The notes under the pieces: generated by a model | The model's input: the letters and a program-made list of their open reading frames with translations, nothing else | What the model was told of the DNA's origin: nothing | Database searches by the model: none | From: CALBRZ01 sp964511065 | GTDB lineage: Bacteria; Planctomycetota; Planctomycetia; Pirellulales; S012-138 | Direction of reading: 5' to 3' | NCBI GenBank assembly: GCA_964511065.1 | Contig: CAZEEG010000004.1 | Coordinates: forward strand, 29,704 to 93,703 | DNA length: 64,000 nucleotides | Made by a program: the position numbers and the translations under genes | Shown: positions 1 to 11,142 of the stretch, piece after piece | How the letters are laid out: each line of letters starts with the position of its first letter | Position numbering within the stretch: position 1 is the first letter of the stretch

Positions 1-1660
1 CCAATTCCAGTCGTGCAACCAGTGTTTCCACGGTGCGATCATCGCCGGGCGGAATGCGCACGGACGTCAACCGGCCAAACCGGGCCGTTCCCCACAATTT
101 CTGAGCGGAAGCCAACGACACAAACGCCTTGGGGGTGGCGCGGTACGCGTCCCAGTATTCATCGTCAACCGGGCGAACCCGGCTCTGGTAGAACTCAAAC
201 GGCGGATCCCAGTCCTCAATCGACGCCTGATCGGTAACGCCGGGAACCTCGGGCGTGAACGCGGCATCGTGGGCGGGCGACCCCTCATCCAGCGGCACAA
301 CCCCGACCAGTTTGAAGGCCGTGGTGCCTTCGGCCGAGTCATCCAGGTCGTGTTCCGGTTCAAAGTACGTGAGGAAGATTTCATCGCCGATCTTGAGATC
401 GCCGCCGGCTTCGCGCATCTGCTTCTGGAGATCGTCAAAGGCCCACTGGTTCAGCACGATTTCATCGTCGGCGAGCGGCGGCAGCAGGCGACCATCGGCG
501 GTTTTCCACGGCCCTAGCGGTGGCTCTTGGACAAAGTTCCAGCCGGTGACGGTCGAATACGGGATGTTGGCAACAAATGGCGGCGTATCGTTGGCCTCGG
601 CGTCGCGCTGGCCTTCGTTTGAGCCACGGTTGCCGTTGGCCGGCACATCGGCTGCCGGCTTCCGGCCGGCACTGATCCAGTTGGCCAGGTAGGTGAGGGC
701 CGGTTGCCCACCTACTGGCCGGTACGCCGAAAGCGCGGCCGATTCCAGCACGTCGTCGAACAGCATACGGTCGGTGGTCAGGTTGAAATATCCTCGGTCC
801 GTTTGTTCGAGATGGATGCCGTAGTCGCCGAGTGTCGGGCGGAGAATGCCGTTGAGCACCCCGGCAGCCTCGGGCGGCGGCGGGGTGTGCGTTCCCTGCT
901 TGCCCGTCACCAAAATGGCGTTCACTTCTCCGCGCTTGTCGAGCAGCGATTGGAGCGTGCCCAGCGAGGTGAACGCATTACTGGGAAGTTGCTGATTGGG
1001 GAACAGGCCGAACCGGCCCAAGCCTTCGGTCGGGATGATGTGGGTGACCGTAAGCCGCCGGGTTTCGACGGTCGCCGACTTGCGGCCGAACACGCTATCG
1101 GCGTTCACCTGGTTGGCCTGCTGGAGCTTGAGCAGCACTTCGTCGCCCGGCTTGAGCCGCTGCTCGGGAATGATGCGCCCTTGCTGATCCTTGGGCGACA
1201 GCTCATCGGCCAGTTGCTGATTGAGGACGACTTCGTTCGCCCCCGGCGGATTGGCAGCCAGGCGCGGATCGAGCGTCCAGAAGTCGTCGCCGGCCGCAAC
1301 CACGCTGACGGCCCCGGAATACATGCTCGCGGCGGGGCGGTCGCCCGCCGATGGGGCCTGGTAGATCAGCCCTGCGCGAACCAGGATGGCCGGCAGCGCG
1401 GCTTCAAAGTGCTGCTGGAACGGGGCTTGCGCGGCCAATTCGTCGGCCAGTTCAGTCCGGAAGAAGGCGGGCGCCACCAGGGCTTCGTCGATCGCGCCCA
1501 GCCGGTCGTACGCCAGGTCGCGCAGGCTGCCGCGGACCGAATCGCCGACCAGAAACGCGCCGGTCAGCACGGCCGTCCCGGCCATCACCCCCAGGGCCAC
1601 CGCCAAGTTCACCCGCCAATGAAACCGCAGACTCTCCCAAACCAGACGTCGGGCTTTCAT
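1..1660 (-). CDS. ABC transporter permease, FtsX/MacB-like (3' end beyond the window)
   Basis: The frame is open from an ATG at 1660 to the window edge, giving 553 codons with no stop, so the C-terminus is missing. The protein starts MKARRLVWESLRFHWRVN and has one hydrophobic segment at about residues 18-40 (LAVALGVMAGTAVLTGAFLV). A very long extracytoplasmic region follows, with repeated phrases such as EVVLNQQLADEL and EIVLNQWAFDDL that are typical of MacB-like periplasmic domains. Large FtsX-type permeases with this layout are common in Planctomycetota and usually work with a separate ATPase, which would lie outside this window. The remaining membrane segments should be past position 1. 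The substrate cannot be told. Family assignment is from the N-terminal pattern only. Confidence 0.75.
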   Translation of the reverse strand, partial: MKARRLVWESLRFHWRVNLAVALGVMAGTAVLTGAFLVGDSVRGSLRDLAYDRLGAIDEALVAPAFFRTELADELAAQAPFQQHFEAALPAILVRAGLIYQAPSAGDRPAASMYSGAVSVVAAGDDFWTLDPRLAANPPGANEVVLNQQLADELSPKDQQGRIIPEQRLKPGDEVLLKLQQANQVNADSVFGRKSATVETRRLTVTHIIPTEGLGRFGLFPNQQLPSNAFTSLGTLQSLLDKRGEVNAILVTGKQGTHTPPPPEAAGVLNGILRPTLGDYGIHLEQTDRGYFNLTTDRMLFDDVLESAALSAYRPVGGQPALTYLANWISAGRKPAADVPANGNRGSNEGQRDAEANDTPPFVANIPYSTVTGWNFVQEPPLGPWKTADGRLLPPLADDEIVLNQWAFDDLQKQMREAGGDLKIGDEIFLTYFEPEHDLDDSAEGTTAFKLVGVVPLDEGSPAHDAAFTPEVPGVTDQASIEDWDPPFEFYQSRVRPVDDEYWDAYRATPKAFVSLASAQKLWGTARFGRLTSVRIPPGDDRTVETLVARLEL

Positions 1661-1841
1661 CGTGGATTGCTACCGGTGGATCAAGAGGAAGCAGGGCATG
1701 GGGGCGCCACCCGGTGGGTGCTGGGGCGGCCTGCTGGCTGTCAGCACCTTCCGCCGCAACCGCGCCTTGGTACAGGCTCTGCCGCTGCGAGAGGGAGCAT
1801 GTCTTGGCCGCGGGCGGAGGTCGCGGCTACCGGGCCCCCCG

Positions 1842-3521
<1,680 letters not shown>

Positions 3522-3798
3522 GGGCTCACAAGGGGGGGAAAGCTAGGGTGGATGGTAGACGAGGACCAGGCTGCCGCCGCGCTGGTTCGCGCCAAACCGC
3601 ACGGCCGCGGCAAATCCAGTGTTCCAAACGACTCCCTGGCCGTCAACGGGCAGGGGGGCTGCAAGGCCTTGCACGCCGGGGTTGTTCCCGTGCTAGCCCT
3701 GCATGCGGCGCCATCCAAAGCTGGTCTGGCTTTGCCAGCCCCCTTGTGCTAACGTGCCCGCCCCAACTGGTTCCATTACCTCCAGGGAAGGTGGTCCG

Positions 3799-6700
3799 AT
3801 GCATGCACGTCAGCTCCTGCGACGGCAAACCCGGCTGATCGGTGGTGCGGGCATGATGCTCGCCGTCTGTCTTGTTTCCTCCGCTTGGGCCCAAGAATCG
3901 GGCACGCGCTCCACGGGGGAGGCCCAGTGGATCTGGACCACGGATAACGCCCCGGCGGCTTACTTTCGCCGTACCTTCTTCTTGAGCCAGCCCGGCGATG
4001 GTCAAATCGCCATCACGGCCGACCAACGCTACGAGTTGTACGTCAACGGTCGCCACGTCGGCAGCGGCGAAAACTGGCGGGTGATGGATACCTACGACAT
4101 CGTCCGCTACCTCGTTGCCGGGCGGAATGTGATTGCCGTCAAGGCCGAGGGACGAGCCGACGCTCCCCGCGGCCTGGTTGCACGCGTGACTATCCGCAAC
4201 GCCGGAGGTACGTTCGTCTCGCAATCCACGGGGCCAGGCTGGCGGGCTGCCTCGGGCGTCAACGAGCGCTGGAACTGGCCCAGCCTGAACGATCGCAACT
4301 GGCCCGCTGCTCGAAGCCTGGGCGAACTTGGCCGCACCGCACCCTGGAACGACGGCGTGCGACCGGCCGACGGCACCACTGCTGGCCGCTTCCGGTTGCC
4401 GGAGGATTTTGCGGTTGAGCGCGTGATGTCGCCGGAAGAAACCGGCTCCGTCCTGTGCATGGCCTTTGACGAAGACGGGAACGTGTTGATCTCGCGCGAA
4501 GGGCAGGGCATCCACCGCCTGGTCGATACCAACGGCGACGGACTGCCCGACGAAATCGTCGCCGTTAACGAAACCATCAAGTACTGCCAGGGCCTGCTCA
4601 GCGTCAGCGGGACCATCTTCGCCGTCGGCGGCGGCCCCGAGGGGGCTGGGCTGTACCGACTTTCCGACAGCGACGGCGACGGCACCTCCGAAACCGCCGA
4701 ACTGCTGATCGAATTCCAAGGCGGCATCAGCGAGCACGGGCCGCATGCGCCCGTCCTGGGACCCGACGGCCTGGTTTACGTGCTGATCGGAAATCACAGC
4801 CAACTCAAGAACCGGCCGGCGGCCACCAGCCCTTATCGCCACCCTTACGAAGGCGACCTGGTTCAACCCAAGTACGAGGACGCGGGCGGGCACGCCGTGG
4901 GCGTGAAGGCGCCTGGCGGAACCATTGTGCGGACCGACATCGGCGGCACGTTCGTTGAGACCTATGCCGGCGGCATTCGCAACGCCTACGACCTGGATTT
5001 CTCGCCCGTCGGCGATCTGTTCACCTACGATTCCGACATGGAATGGGACGAGGGCCTGCCCTGGTTCCGTACCACGCGCTTCTTGCACGTCGTCGCCGGC
5101 GGCGAGTACGGCTGGCGCAGTGGCTGGTCCAAGTGGCCTGAATACTTCCTCGATGGCCTGCCCTCGATCTTGGAGACGGGCCGCGGTTCGCCCACCGGCG
5201 TGGTTTGTTACGACCACCGGGCGTATCCCGACCGCTACCGCGGCGCATTCTTCCTGGGCGACTGGTCGCTGGGCCGGATTCTGGTGGCATTTCCGCGGAT
5301 TGCCGGCGCCTCGTTTGCCGCCACGGCCGAAGTGTTCGTCGAAGGCAAACCGTTGAACGTGACCGACCTGGCGGTTGGTCCCGATGGTTGCCTTTACTTC
5401 TGCACCGGGGGACGCGGCACCGAAGGCGGCTTGTACCGCATCGTGCATCGGGGACCGCTTCCCCGCGAAACAGCCCAGGAAGGCATCTGGCAAGCCATTC
5501 GCCAGCCGCAGTTCTATAGCGCTTTTGCCCGCGAGCAGATCGCCGCGGTGCAGGAGCAGATGGGCCGCACGTGGGATGCGCAACTTGAACAGGTGGTACT
5601 CGACCCGGCCAACGACACCATGGACCGCATCCGCGGCATGGACCTGATGCACCTGTATGGTCCGTACCCCTCGCCCGAGACTCTCATCAGGCTCAGCCAA
5701 GACCGCAGCGCGTCGATTCGTGCCAAAGCGGCCTGGCTGATGGGGCTGCACTCGCAAAACGTGGGCGCGGCGTTGGAGAAACTGCTGGCCGATCCCAGCC
5801 CCGCCGTGCGGCGGCACGCCTGCGAAGCGCTGGGCCGGGCGCGGCTGACACCGGCCGTTGAAAAGGTGGTACCGCTGCTGGGCGACGAGCGCTATGTGGC
5901 GTGGGCGGCGCGGCAGGTGCTGCAGAACATGGCCACAACGCAGTGGCGGCAGCAGGTGCTTGAGGCCGAGTCGGTTCGCGTCTTCAACCACGGCGCGGCG
6001 CTGCTGCTGGCTATCGATCCCGGCAAACTCTCCGCCAAGGAAATCATCGGCGCGGCCCAGCAGCGGCTACCCGACTTCATGTCCGATGCCGACTTCATCG
6101 ACCTGCTGCGCGTCATGCAGTTGGCACTGCACCGGGCCGACTTGAAGGCCCAGGACGTGCCCGAACTGGGGCCGGCCCTGGCCCGCGAGTTCCCCGCCCG
6201 GACCGACGCCAACCCTGCCGGCGGGCACCGCATCAATCGCGAACTGATCCGCCTGCTGGTTCACTTGCAACAATCGGATATTGCCGGCCGGCTGGCAGCT
6301 TACGTGGCTTCCGACGAACCACTGGTGGAGCGCATTCACGCCGGCATGCACGCCCGGTTCCTCAATGCTTCGTGGACGGACGCCGACCGCGAAGCCCTGC
6401 TGGACTTCTACGAACAGGCGCGCAAGGCTGAGGGCGGCTACAGCATGTCGCGGTACATCGACAACGTTGCCCGCGACTTCGCCATGTCCCTGCCCGAGGA
6501 CCAGCGGATGGCGGTCCTGGAGAACGCGCAGCGGTGGCCTTCGGCCGCATTGGGAGCCTTGATCAAGCTGCCGGAGAAGATCAGCCCCGAGGTCGGCATC
6601 GCCCTGCAGGAACTGGACGTTCGGTTGCAGGAGGTCGATGATCCCGCCGCCCGGCGATTGCAGACGGCGATCGTAGCTGTATTCGCCCGCACCAAGGATC

Positions 6701-7605
6701 CCCGGGCGATGGACTACCTTCGCGCCGTGTTTGAAGAACAACCGGAGCGCCGTCCCACCGTGGCGATGGGCCTGGCGCAAGTGCCCGAGGGCCCCAACCT
6801 GCCGCTGCTGCTCCAGGCCCTGCCGGTACTGGAAGGCCAGGCGGCCATCGAAGTGCTCCGCAAACTGACGGAATCCGACTACATGCCCGACAAACCCGAG
6901 CCAACGCGGCAGGTGATCCTGGCGGGCATTCGGCTCCGCGAAAATGGCAGCCACCACGCGGTGGCGCTGCTGGAGCGGTGGCACGGCGAGAAGTTGGGCG
7001 AGCCCGACGAACGCTGGGATGTCCGCGTCAATCACTGGCAGAAATGGTTCGTGTCCAACTATCCCGACCAGCCCGCGCCCGTGTTGCCCCGCGCCACGGC
7101 CGACAGCAAATGGACGATGGAAGAGGTGTTGCGGTACCTGAACGATCCGCAGTCCCCCGCTCCCGATCCGGGCCGCGGCGGGATCGTGTTTGAGAAAGCG
7201 CAGTGCGCCAAGTGCCACCGGTTTGGCCGCAGCGGCGAATCGTTCGGCCCCGACCTGACAACGGTCGCCCGGCGATTCCACCGCAAGGAAATCCTGGAAT
7301 CGATCCTGCATCCCTCGCAGGTGATCTCAGACCAGTACGCCAGCAAGACGGTGCTCACTGTCGACGGCCAGCAGTTCACCGGCGTGCTGGGGAGCGCAGG
7401 CCCCAACACCTACCAGATGCTGCTGCCCACCGGCGAGAAGATTCAGATCGCGCATCAGGACGTGGAAGAGATCGCTCCCTCGCGCATCTCGGTCATGCCC
7501 GAGGGCCTGCTGAACAACTTCACGCTGGAAGAAATTGCCGATCTGATGGCGTACCTGGAGCAGTCGGCCGCGCCGGTGGCATCGTCGCCAAACCGGCGGC
7601 GGTAA
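3799..7605 (+). CDS. Secreted PVC-type heme-binding CxxCH protein with beta-propeller and HEAT repeats
   Basis: The 1268-residue protein begins at ATG 3799, behind a GGAAGG ribosome site, with a clear signal peptide (hydrophobic AGMMLAVCLVSSAWA). Domains in order: a galactose-binding-like N-terminal module with WIWTTDNAP (about 35-150), a PVC-type soluble-dehydrogenase-like beta-propeller (about 195-550), HEAT-like helical repeats (about 600-1080), and a C-terminal cytochrome c module whose heme motif CAKCH lies near residue 1135 in the context GIVFEKAQCAKCHRFG. This layout is the expanded planctomycete family called 'PVC-type heme-binding CxxCH protein', thought to act in the periplasm in oxidation of carbohydrates or related substrates; no member's substrate is well defined. 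An in-frame extension upstream to 3703 lacks the signal peptide at its start and is not preferred. Confidence 0.93.
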   Translation: MHARQLLRRQTRLIGGAGMMLAVCLVSSAWAQESGTRSTGEAQWIWTTDNAPAAYFRRTFFLSQPGDGQIAITADQRYELYVNGRHVGSGENWRVMDTYDIVRYLVAGRNVIAVKAEGRADAPRGLVARVTIRNAGGTFVSQSTGPGWRAASGVNERWNWPSLNDRNWPAARSLGELGRTAPWNDGVRPADGTTAGRFRLPEDFAVERVMSPEETGSVLCMAFDEDGNVLISREGQGIHRLVDTNGDGLPDEIVAVNETIKYCQGLLSVSGTIFAVGGGPEGAGLYRLSDSDGDGTSETAELLIEFQGGISEHGPHAPVLGPDGLVYVLIGNHSQLKNRPAATSPYRHPYEGDLVQPKYEDAGGHAVGVKAPGGTIVRTDIGGTFVETYAGGIRNAYDLDFSPVGDLFTYDSDMEWDEGLPWFRTTRFLHVVAGGEYGWRSGWSKWPEYFLDGLPSILETGRGSPTGVVCYDHRAYPDRYRGAFFLGDWSLGRILVAFPRIAGASFAATAEVFVEGKPLNVTDLAVGPDGCLYFCTGGRGTEGGLYRIVHRGPLPRETAQEGIWQAIRQPQFYSAFAREQIAAVQEQMGRTWDAQLEQVVLDPANDTMDRIRGMDLMHLYGPYPSPETLIRLSQDRSASIRAKAAWLMGLHSQNVGAALEKLLADPSPAVRRHACEALGRARLTPAVEKVVPLLGDERYVAWAARQVLQNMATTQWRQQVLEAESVRVFNHGAALLLAIDPGKLSAKEIIGAAQQRLPDFMSDADFIDLLRVMQLALHRADLKAQDVPELGPALAREFPARTDANPAGGHRINRELIRLLVHLQQSDIAGRLAAYVASDEPLVERIHAGMHARFLNASWTDADREALLDFYEQARKAEGGYSMSRYIDNVARDFAMSLPEDQRMAVLENAQRWPSAALGALIKLPEKISPEVGIALQELDVRLQEVDDPAARRLQTAIVAVFARTKDPRAMDYLRAVFEEQPERRPTVAMGLAQVPEGPNLPLLLQALPVLEGQAAIEVLRKLTESDYMPDKPEPTRQVILAGIRLRENGSHHAVALLERWHGEKLGEPDERWDVRVNHWQKWFVSNYPDQPAPVLPRATADSKWTMEEVLRYLNDPQSPAPDPGRGGIVFEKAQCAKCHRFGRSGESFGPDLTTVARRFHRKEILESILHPSQVISDQYASKTVLTVDGQQFTGVLGSAGPNTYQMLLPTGEKIQIAHQDVEEIAPSRISVMPEGLLNNFTLEEIADLMAYLEQSAAPVASSPNRRR

Positions 7606-7622
7606 CGCGCGGGAAGCGTGCG

Positions 7623-8669
7623 CTACGTGCTTCGCGTCTCAGTCGCTGGAGGGTGGAAAACCCGGCCGTCGCCGCGTCCCTCGGCGCGCAGCCATGCGGC
7701 AAGCCGCTGCATGCCATCCTCGGTGCTGATGGCCGGCTCGTAGTTCAAGTCGCGTCTGGCCGCCGAGATGTCGAAGTAGTGCGACGTGCTAAGCTGCGCG
7801 GCCACAAACCGCGTCATCGGCGGTTCGCCCGGCAGCGGCAGCGTGCGCCACAGGCCTTCCAACACGGCACCGACCCGGTAGGCAGTGGCCGCCGATATGG
7901 TCCGCCGGGGCTTTTCCAAACCGGCCAGCGCCAGAATCTGGCCGATCCAGTCCCAGCAGTTCACGGCCTGGCCTTGGCTGATGAAATAAGCCCGGCCGGA
8001 AACGGCCGAGTTGGGCCGGCCGAGCGCTTCGGCGGCCAACAGGTGCGCGGAGGCCGCGTTTTCGACATACACCATGTCGATCAGGTTGTCGCCGCGGCCC
8101 ACGATCCGTAACCGGCCTCGACGCGCCCGGTCGAGCAGGCGAGGGATGAGGTGGGAATCGCGGGGCCCCCAGATCAGGTGTGGCCGCAGGGCGCACGTCG
8201 CCAGCGAATCGTCGGCCGCCGCCAGCACCGCCTGCTCGGCCAGCGCCTTGGAATGCGGATAGTGGGCTAGCCACCGGCTTGGATACGGGGCGCTTTCGTC
8301 TACGCCGCACTGATCTTCGCCGTTGAACGTGACACTGGGGCTGCTGGTGTAAACCAGCCTGGGCACCCCGGCACGGCGGCAACCGGCGATCACGTGGTAC
8401 GTGCCCAGCGTGTTGATGCCGTGGTACTCGCGCCACGTGCCCCACACGCCCGCCTTGGCGGCCGTATGAAACACGATGTCCTGTCCTGCGCATGCCTTGG
8501 CAACCGCTTCGCCGTCGCGCAGGTCGGCCTGGAAGACTTCCACACCTTGGCTGGCCAACTGGGGATAGGTTCCCCGCCCCAGCACACGCACGCGGTGACC
8601 ACCTGCCAACAGTTGCTCAACGATGTACTGGCCCAGAAACCCGCCGCCGCCTGTTACCAATGCTCGCAT
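7623..8669 (-). CDS. NAD-dependent epimerase/3beta-hydroxysteroid dehydrogenase-like protein
   Basis: The 348-residue protein is an extended short-chain dehydrogenase. It has an N-terminal Rossmann glycine motif GGGGFLG at residues 7-13, a TSSPSVTF strand, and the catalytic YxxxK at Y137/K141 (HYPHSK). The sequence resembles the 3beta-HSD/isomerase and sterol-4-alpha-carboxylate 3-dehydrogenase-like group, enzymes that oxidise a secondary alcohol using NAD(P). The substrate could be a sterol/hopanoid-type lipid or a nucleotide sugar; the sequence does not decide. The gene starts 11 bases after the stop of the transglutaminase-like gene on the same strand, so the two are probably co-transcribed, although no functional link is obvious. 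Confidence 0.9.
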   Translation of the reverse strand: MRALVTGGGGFLGQYIVEQLLAGGHRVRVLGRGTYPQLASQGVEVFQADLRDGEAVAKACAGQDIVFHTAAKAGVWGTWREYHGINTLGTYHVIAGCRRAGVPRLVYTSSPSVTFNGEDQCGVDESAPYPSRWLAHYPHSKALAEQAVLAAADDSLATCALRPHLIWGPRDSHLIPRLLDRARRGRLRIVGRGDNLIDMVYVENAASAHLLAAEALGRPNSAVSGRAYFISQGQAVNCWDWIGQILALAGLEKPRRTISAATAYRVGAVLEGLWRTLPLPGEPPMTRFVAAQLSTSHYFDISAARRDLNYEPAISTEDGMQRLAAWLRAEGRGDGRVFHPPATETRST

Positions 8670-8680
8670 GATATTGTCGT

Positions 8681-10771
8681 CTAGCGCCCATAAGCGACGC
8701 GAACCGTGGCCGGTACTCCCATCCGCCCGGCCTGGTTCTCCGCGGCCACCGTCAACGTGTTCTGGCCGGGCTTGAGTTCCCAGCGGAACCGCGACGGCGT
8801 GGGCTGCTTCGAACCGTCTTGAGTGAGTTGCACAAACCGTGCAAAGCCAGGGGTCTCGGTCAGCAGTTGCACGTCAAGCACGCCGGGCTCCGATGCCGCG
8901 GTCAGCACGATCTGCGTGCGGTTGATGTCCCATTCAAAATCCTCGCGGCGTGTGACACGCTGCGAATACAACGGCCGGGCAGGCTCGCGATCGTCTGTCC
9001 ACACCCAATGTCCCGTCCAGAACCAGCCACGCATCCCTTGATTGAGCGGCAGCGGCACCTGCTGCTCCAGGAAGTTGCTCCGCGGCACCAGCCTCAGTTC
9101 CACCAGCGGTGGCCAATCCGCAAAGCTGTTCCAGGTCCGCACGTCCTGGTCGATGATCCGCACGCACGACGTGGCCCTGGGTGTCTTGCCCGCCAGGTGA
9201 TCGAGTTGCCGTTGACGAAGTTCCCACAGCGAAAGCGGCTCGCGGGTTTCATCGTCGATGAAGTACCAGCCCTTGTCGCCGTCGATGTGAATCCACTTGG
9301 CGAACTGGTTGGACCAGACCTCGGCCGTCTCGTGGCCGCTGCGAAAGGTCTTGATGCGGTCGCCTGGTCCCAGCGACACAATCCGGCCCACGAACCCCAG
9401 GCTCTCGCACGCCTGGAGGAACACCAGGTTCCGCTGCTGGCAAAATCCGCCCACGCAGGTTCCATCGGCATGCGTGGCCAGAATCTCCAGGGCGTTCCAA
9501 GCAGGGTAGCTTTGCGCCAAGTGGCCGATCTTTTCCCAGCGCGTGGCCGACCAGGCCGCCAGCCGGCTGAACGTTTCCAGTTCCGAACTGGCCCCCCGGG
9601 TTAGTTCGTCCAGTTTGTACTTCTGGCGAAGCTCGGCAAGTTCGGGGCGGTCGAACGGTTCGTAGGCAAACGGCACCGCCGTGCGCACCAGCGGCCCGGC
9701 AGCCACCGCTTCGACCTTCATGCCGCGCGACCAGTCTTTCGCTGCCGCGTCATCGCTCTGGGAATCTTCCACATTCGCCAACCGAAGTGCTTGCACGCGC
9801 GGCGTGGCCAGCGGGTCGCGACTGGACAAGACCATTTGGAGCTGCGCGTACCGCTTGCCGGCGGTGTCCAGTTGTGCCTTCCCATCGTGCGACAACCGCA
9901 ATGGCCGCCATTTGCTCCAAGTCGCTGCACTGGGGGTCGCATCGCTCGAGGCCGCACCAGTCGGGGCCGCATTGCCTTGCAAGGTGTCAGCCGTTCGCAC
10001 GGCCAGCGATACCTGGGTGCCCTCGGGCTGCTGGAGGTCGAGGCGGATCGACACCCGCTGCGGCGGCTTACGGCCCGGCGCGATGGGGCGCTGTTCAAGA
10101 TTAGCCAGGTCGATCACAGGCGAGTCGATCGTGCCGGTTTCCACGTATTGATCGAGGAACAACCGCACGTAGTATTCGCCGTCGATATCGCCGGTGGTAC
10201 CCAGGCGCGAGTCGTGCCACGTACGGCCACCATCGGTGCTGCGAGCGCTGCGATTGGGGTGGCGGGTGCGCGTGGTGGAACCGGCCGCGAATTCATCATC
10301 GCGGGCAATCCAAAACTGCCCTTGGCCCGAAAAGACAAACGTGTTTTCGCCGGCGGCAATGCGCTGGGGATCCAGATCGTACACCTGCCAATAATGCCCC
10401 GACTGCTGAGCTTCGCCCAACTCCACATCCTGGCCATTGAGCGCAAGCTGCAACTGGCCGCCCCGGGCAACCAACAGCCTGGCTCCGGCAGCCTGTGGAC
10501 GGGAAACGACCAGCACCTTGCGAATGAGCATGCCGGGCGCCAACTTTTCCACGTTCGGCTTGTACGAGTAGCCGGCCGCCGGGCCGTCGTCCTCAATCAA
10601 CACGCCCCGCGCCAGTTGTAGTGTTCCATCGCGCAGCGTGATGTCGCGAGGTAAGCCCAAGCGGCTCCATTCTTCGGCAGCAATGATGCGCTGAACCTCG
10701 GCCCCTCGTACCGCACTTGCCAATGCAGCCCACCAGCAAGCGGCGGCCAACCAATAACGGGCCAACTTCAT
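8681..10771 (-). CDS. Secreted transglutaminase-like protein
   Basis: The gene starts at ATG 10771 behind an AGGAG site and encodes 696 residues with a signal peptide (MKLARYWLAAACWWAALASAVRG is cut near the AEV). The N-terminal two-thirds is beta-rich with no clear family. Residues about 430-510 form a transglutaminase-like core with a candidate catalytic triad: Cys in GGFCQQRN (about 440), His in GHETAEVW (about 477) and Asp in HIDGDKGWY (about 494). The C-terminal 90 residues look like an Ig-like beta-sandwich. Bacterial proteins of this superfamily act as proteases, amidases or cross-linking enzymes at the cell envelope. The specific activity is unknown. Frame extension upstream to 10903 adds no signal-like sequence and is not used. 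Confidence 0.8.
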   Translation of the reverse strand: MKLARYWLAAACWWAALASAVRGAEVQRIIAAEEWSRLGLPRDITLRDGTLQLARGVLIEDDGPAAGYSYKPNVEKLAPGMLIRKVLVVSRPQAAGARLLVARGGQLQLALNGQDVELGEAQQSGHYWQVYDLDPQRIAAGENTFVFSGQGQFWIARDDEFAAGSTTRTRHPNRSARSTDGGRTWHDSRLGTTGDIDGEYYVRLFLDQYVETGTIDSPVIDLANLEQRPIAPGRKPPQRVSIRLDLQQPEGTQVSLAVRTADTLQGNAAPTGAASSDATPSAATWSKWRPLRLSHDGKAQLDTAGKRYAQLQMVLSSRDPLATPRVQALRLANVEDSQSDDAAAKDWSRGMKVEAVAAGPLVRTAVPFAYEPFDRPELAELRQKYKLDELTRGASSELETFSRLAAWSATRWEKIGHLAQSYPAWNALEILATHADGTCVGGFCQQRNLVFLQACESLGFVGRIVSLGPGDRIKTFRSGHETAEVWSNQFAKWIHIDGDKGWYFIDDETREPLSLWELRQRQLDHLAGKTPRATSCVRIIDQDVRTWNSFADWPPLVELRLVPRSNFLEQQVPLPLNQGMRGWFWTGHWVWTDDREPARPLYSQRVTRREDFEWDINRTQIVLTAASEPGVLDVQLLTETPGFARFVQLTQDGSKQPTPSRFRWELKPGQNTLTVAAENQAGRMGVPATVRVAYGR

Positions 10772-11002
10772 CGGACGCTCCTGGGCAAGTGGCAGGTAAG
10801 GAATGAACAAGCAGGGCAGGGGGCAACGCAAACCCGGCATGGACCGCGGGAAATCCCTCCCGGCAGGTGGGTTGATTGTCACCTGCCATCTACGGCACTG
10901 CAAGCTAGCAGAATACCGCCAGGCAACGCTTAGCTGTCCAGCGGGTGTTTATGGCGCTTCCCCCCTCCTATACCGCGTGGTCCGCAATTCGCCATGATTG
11001 AA

Positions 11003-11031
11003 TTGACGAGGCACGGCAAGCTGCCGATAAT
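11003..11031 (+). promoter_or_regulatory. Candidate sigma70 promoter of the metal ABC operon
   Basis: A -35 element TTGACG (11003-11008) and a -10 element GATAAT (11026-11031) are separated by exactly 17 bases. Transcription would begin near 11038, leaving a leader of about 105 bases before the lipoprotein gene at 11143. The surroundings are AT-rich in an otherwise GC-rich region. This is a sequence-based prediction. Confidence 0.6.
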
Positions 11032-11062
11032 CCATTTTTGAATGGTCAAAAAAATTATTATC
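11026..11062. promoter_or_regulatory. Candidate metalloregulator operator (nested inverted repeat)
   Basis: An inner inverted repeat CCATT (11032-11036) / AATGG (11041-11045) with a 4-base centre directly follows the -10 element. An outer pair GATAAT (11026-11031) / ATTATC (11057-11062) is less symmetric about the same centre. A protein bound here would cover the -10 box and the transcription start. DtxR/MntR-type and Fur-type repressors bind AT-rich dyads in this position, and this operon encodes two DtxR-like domains, which makes autoregulation plausible. The site is inferred; a chance dyad cannot be excluded. Confidence 0.4.
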
Positions 11063-11142
11063 ACAAGGCCAATCCGGCGGCCGGCATCCGGCCGCGTTTC
11101 GGTCGCCAGCATGGTTTCTACTTTTAGCGACAGGATGGTCGA

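Noticed and set aside
3643..5991. Long minus-strand frame opposite the heme protein gene
   Set aside because: Antisense shadow of a gene with signal peptide and CxxCH motif; no domain seen.
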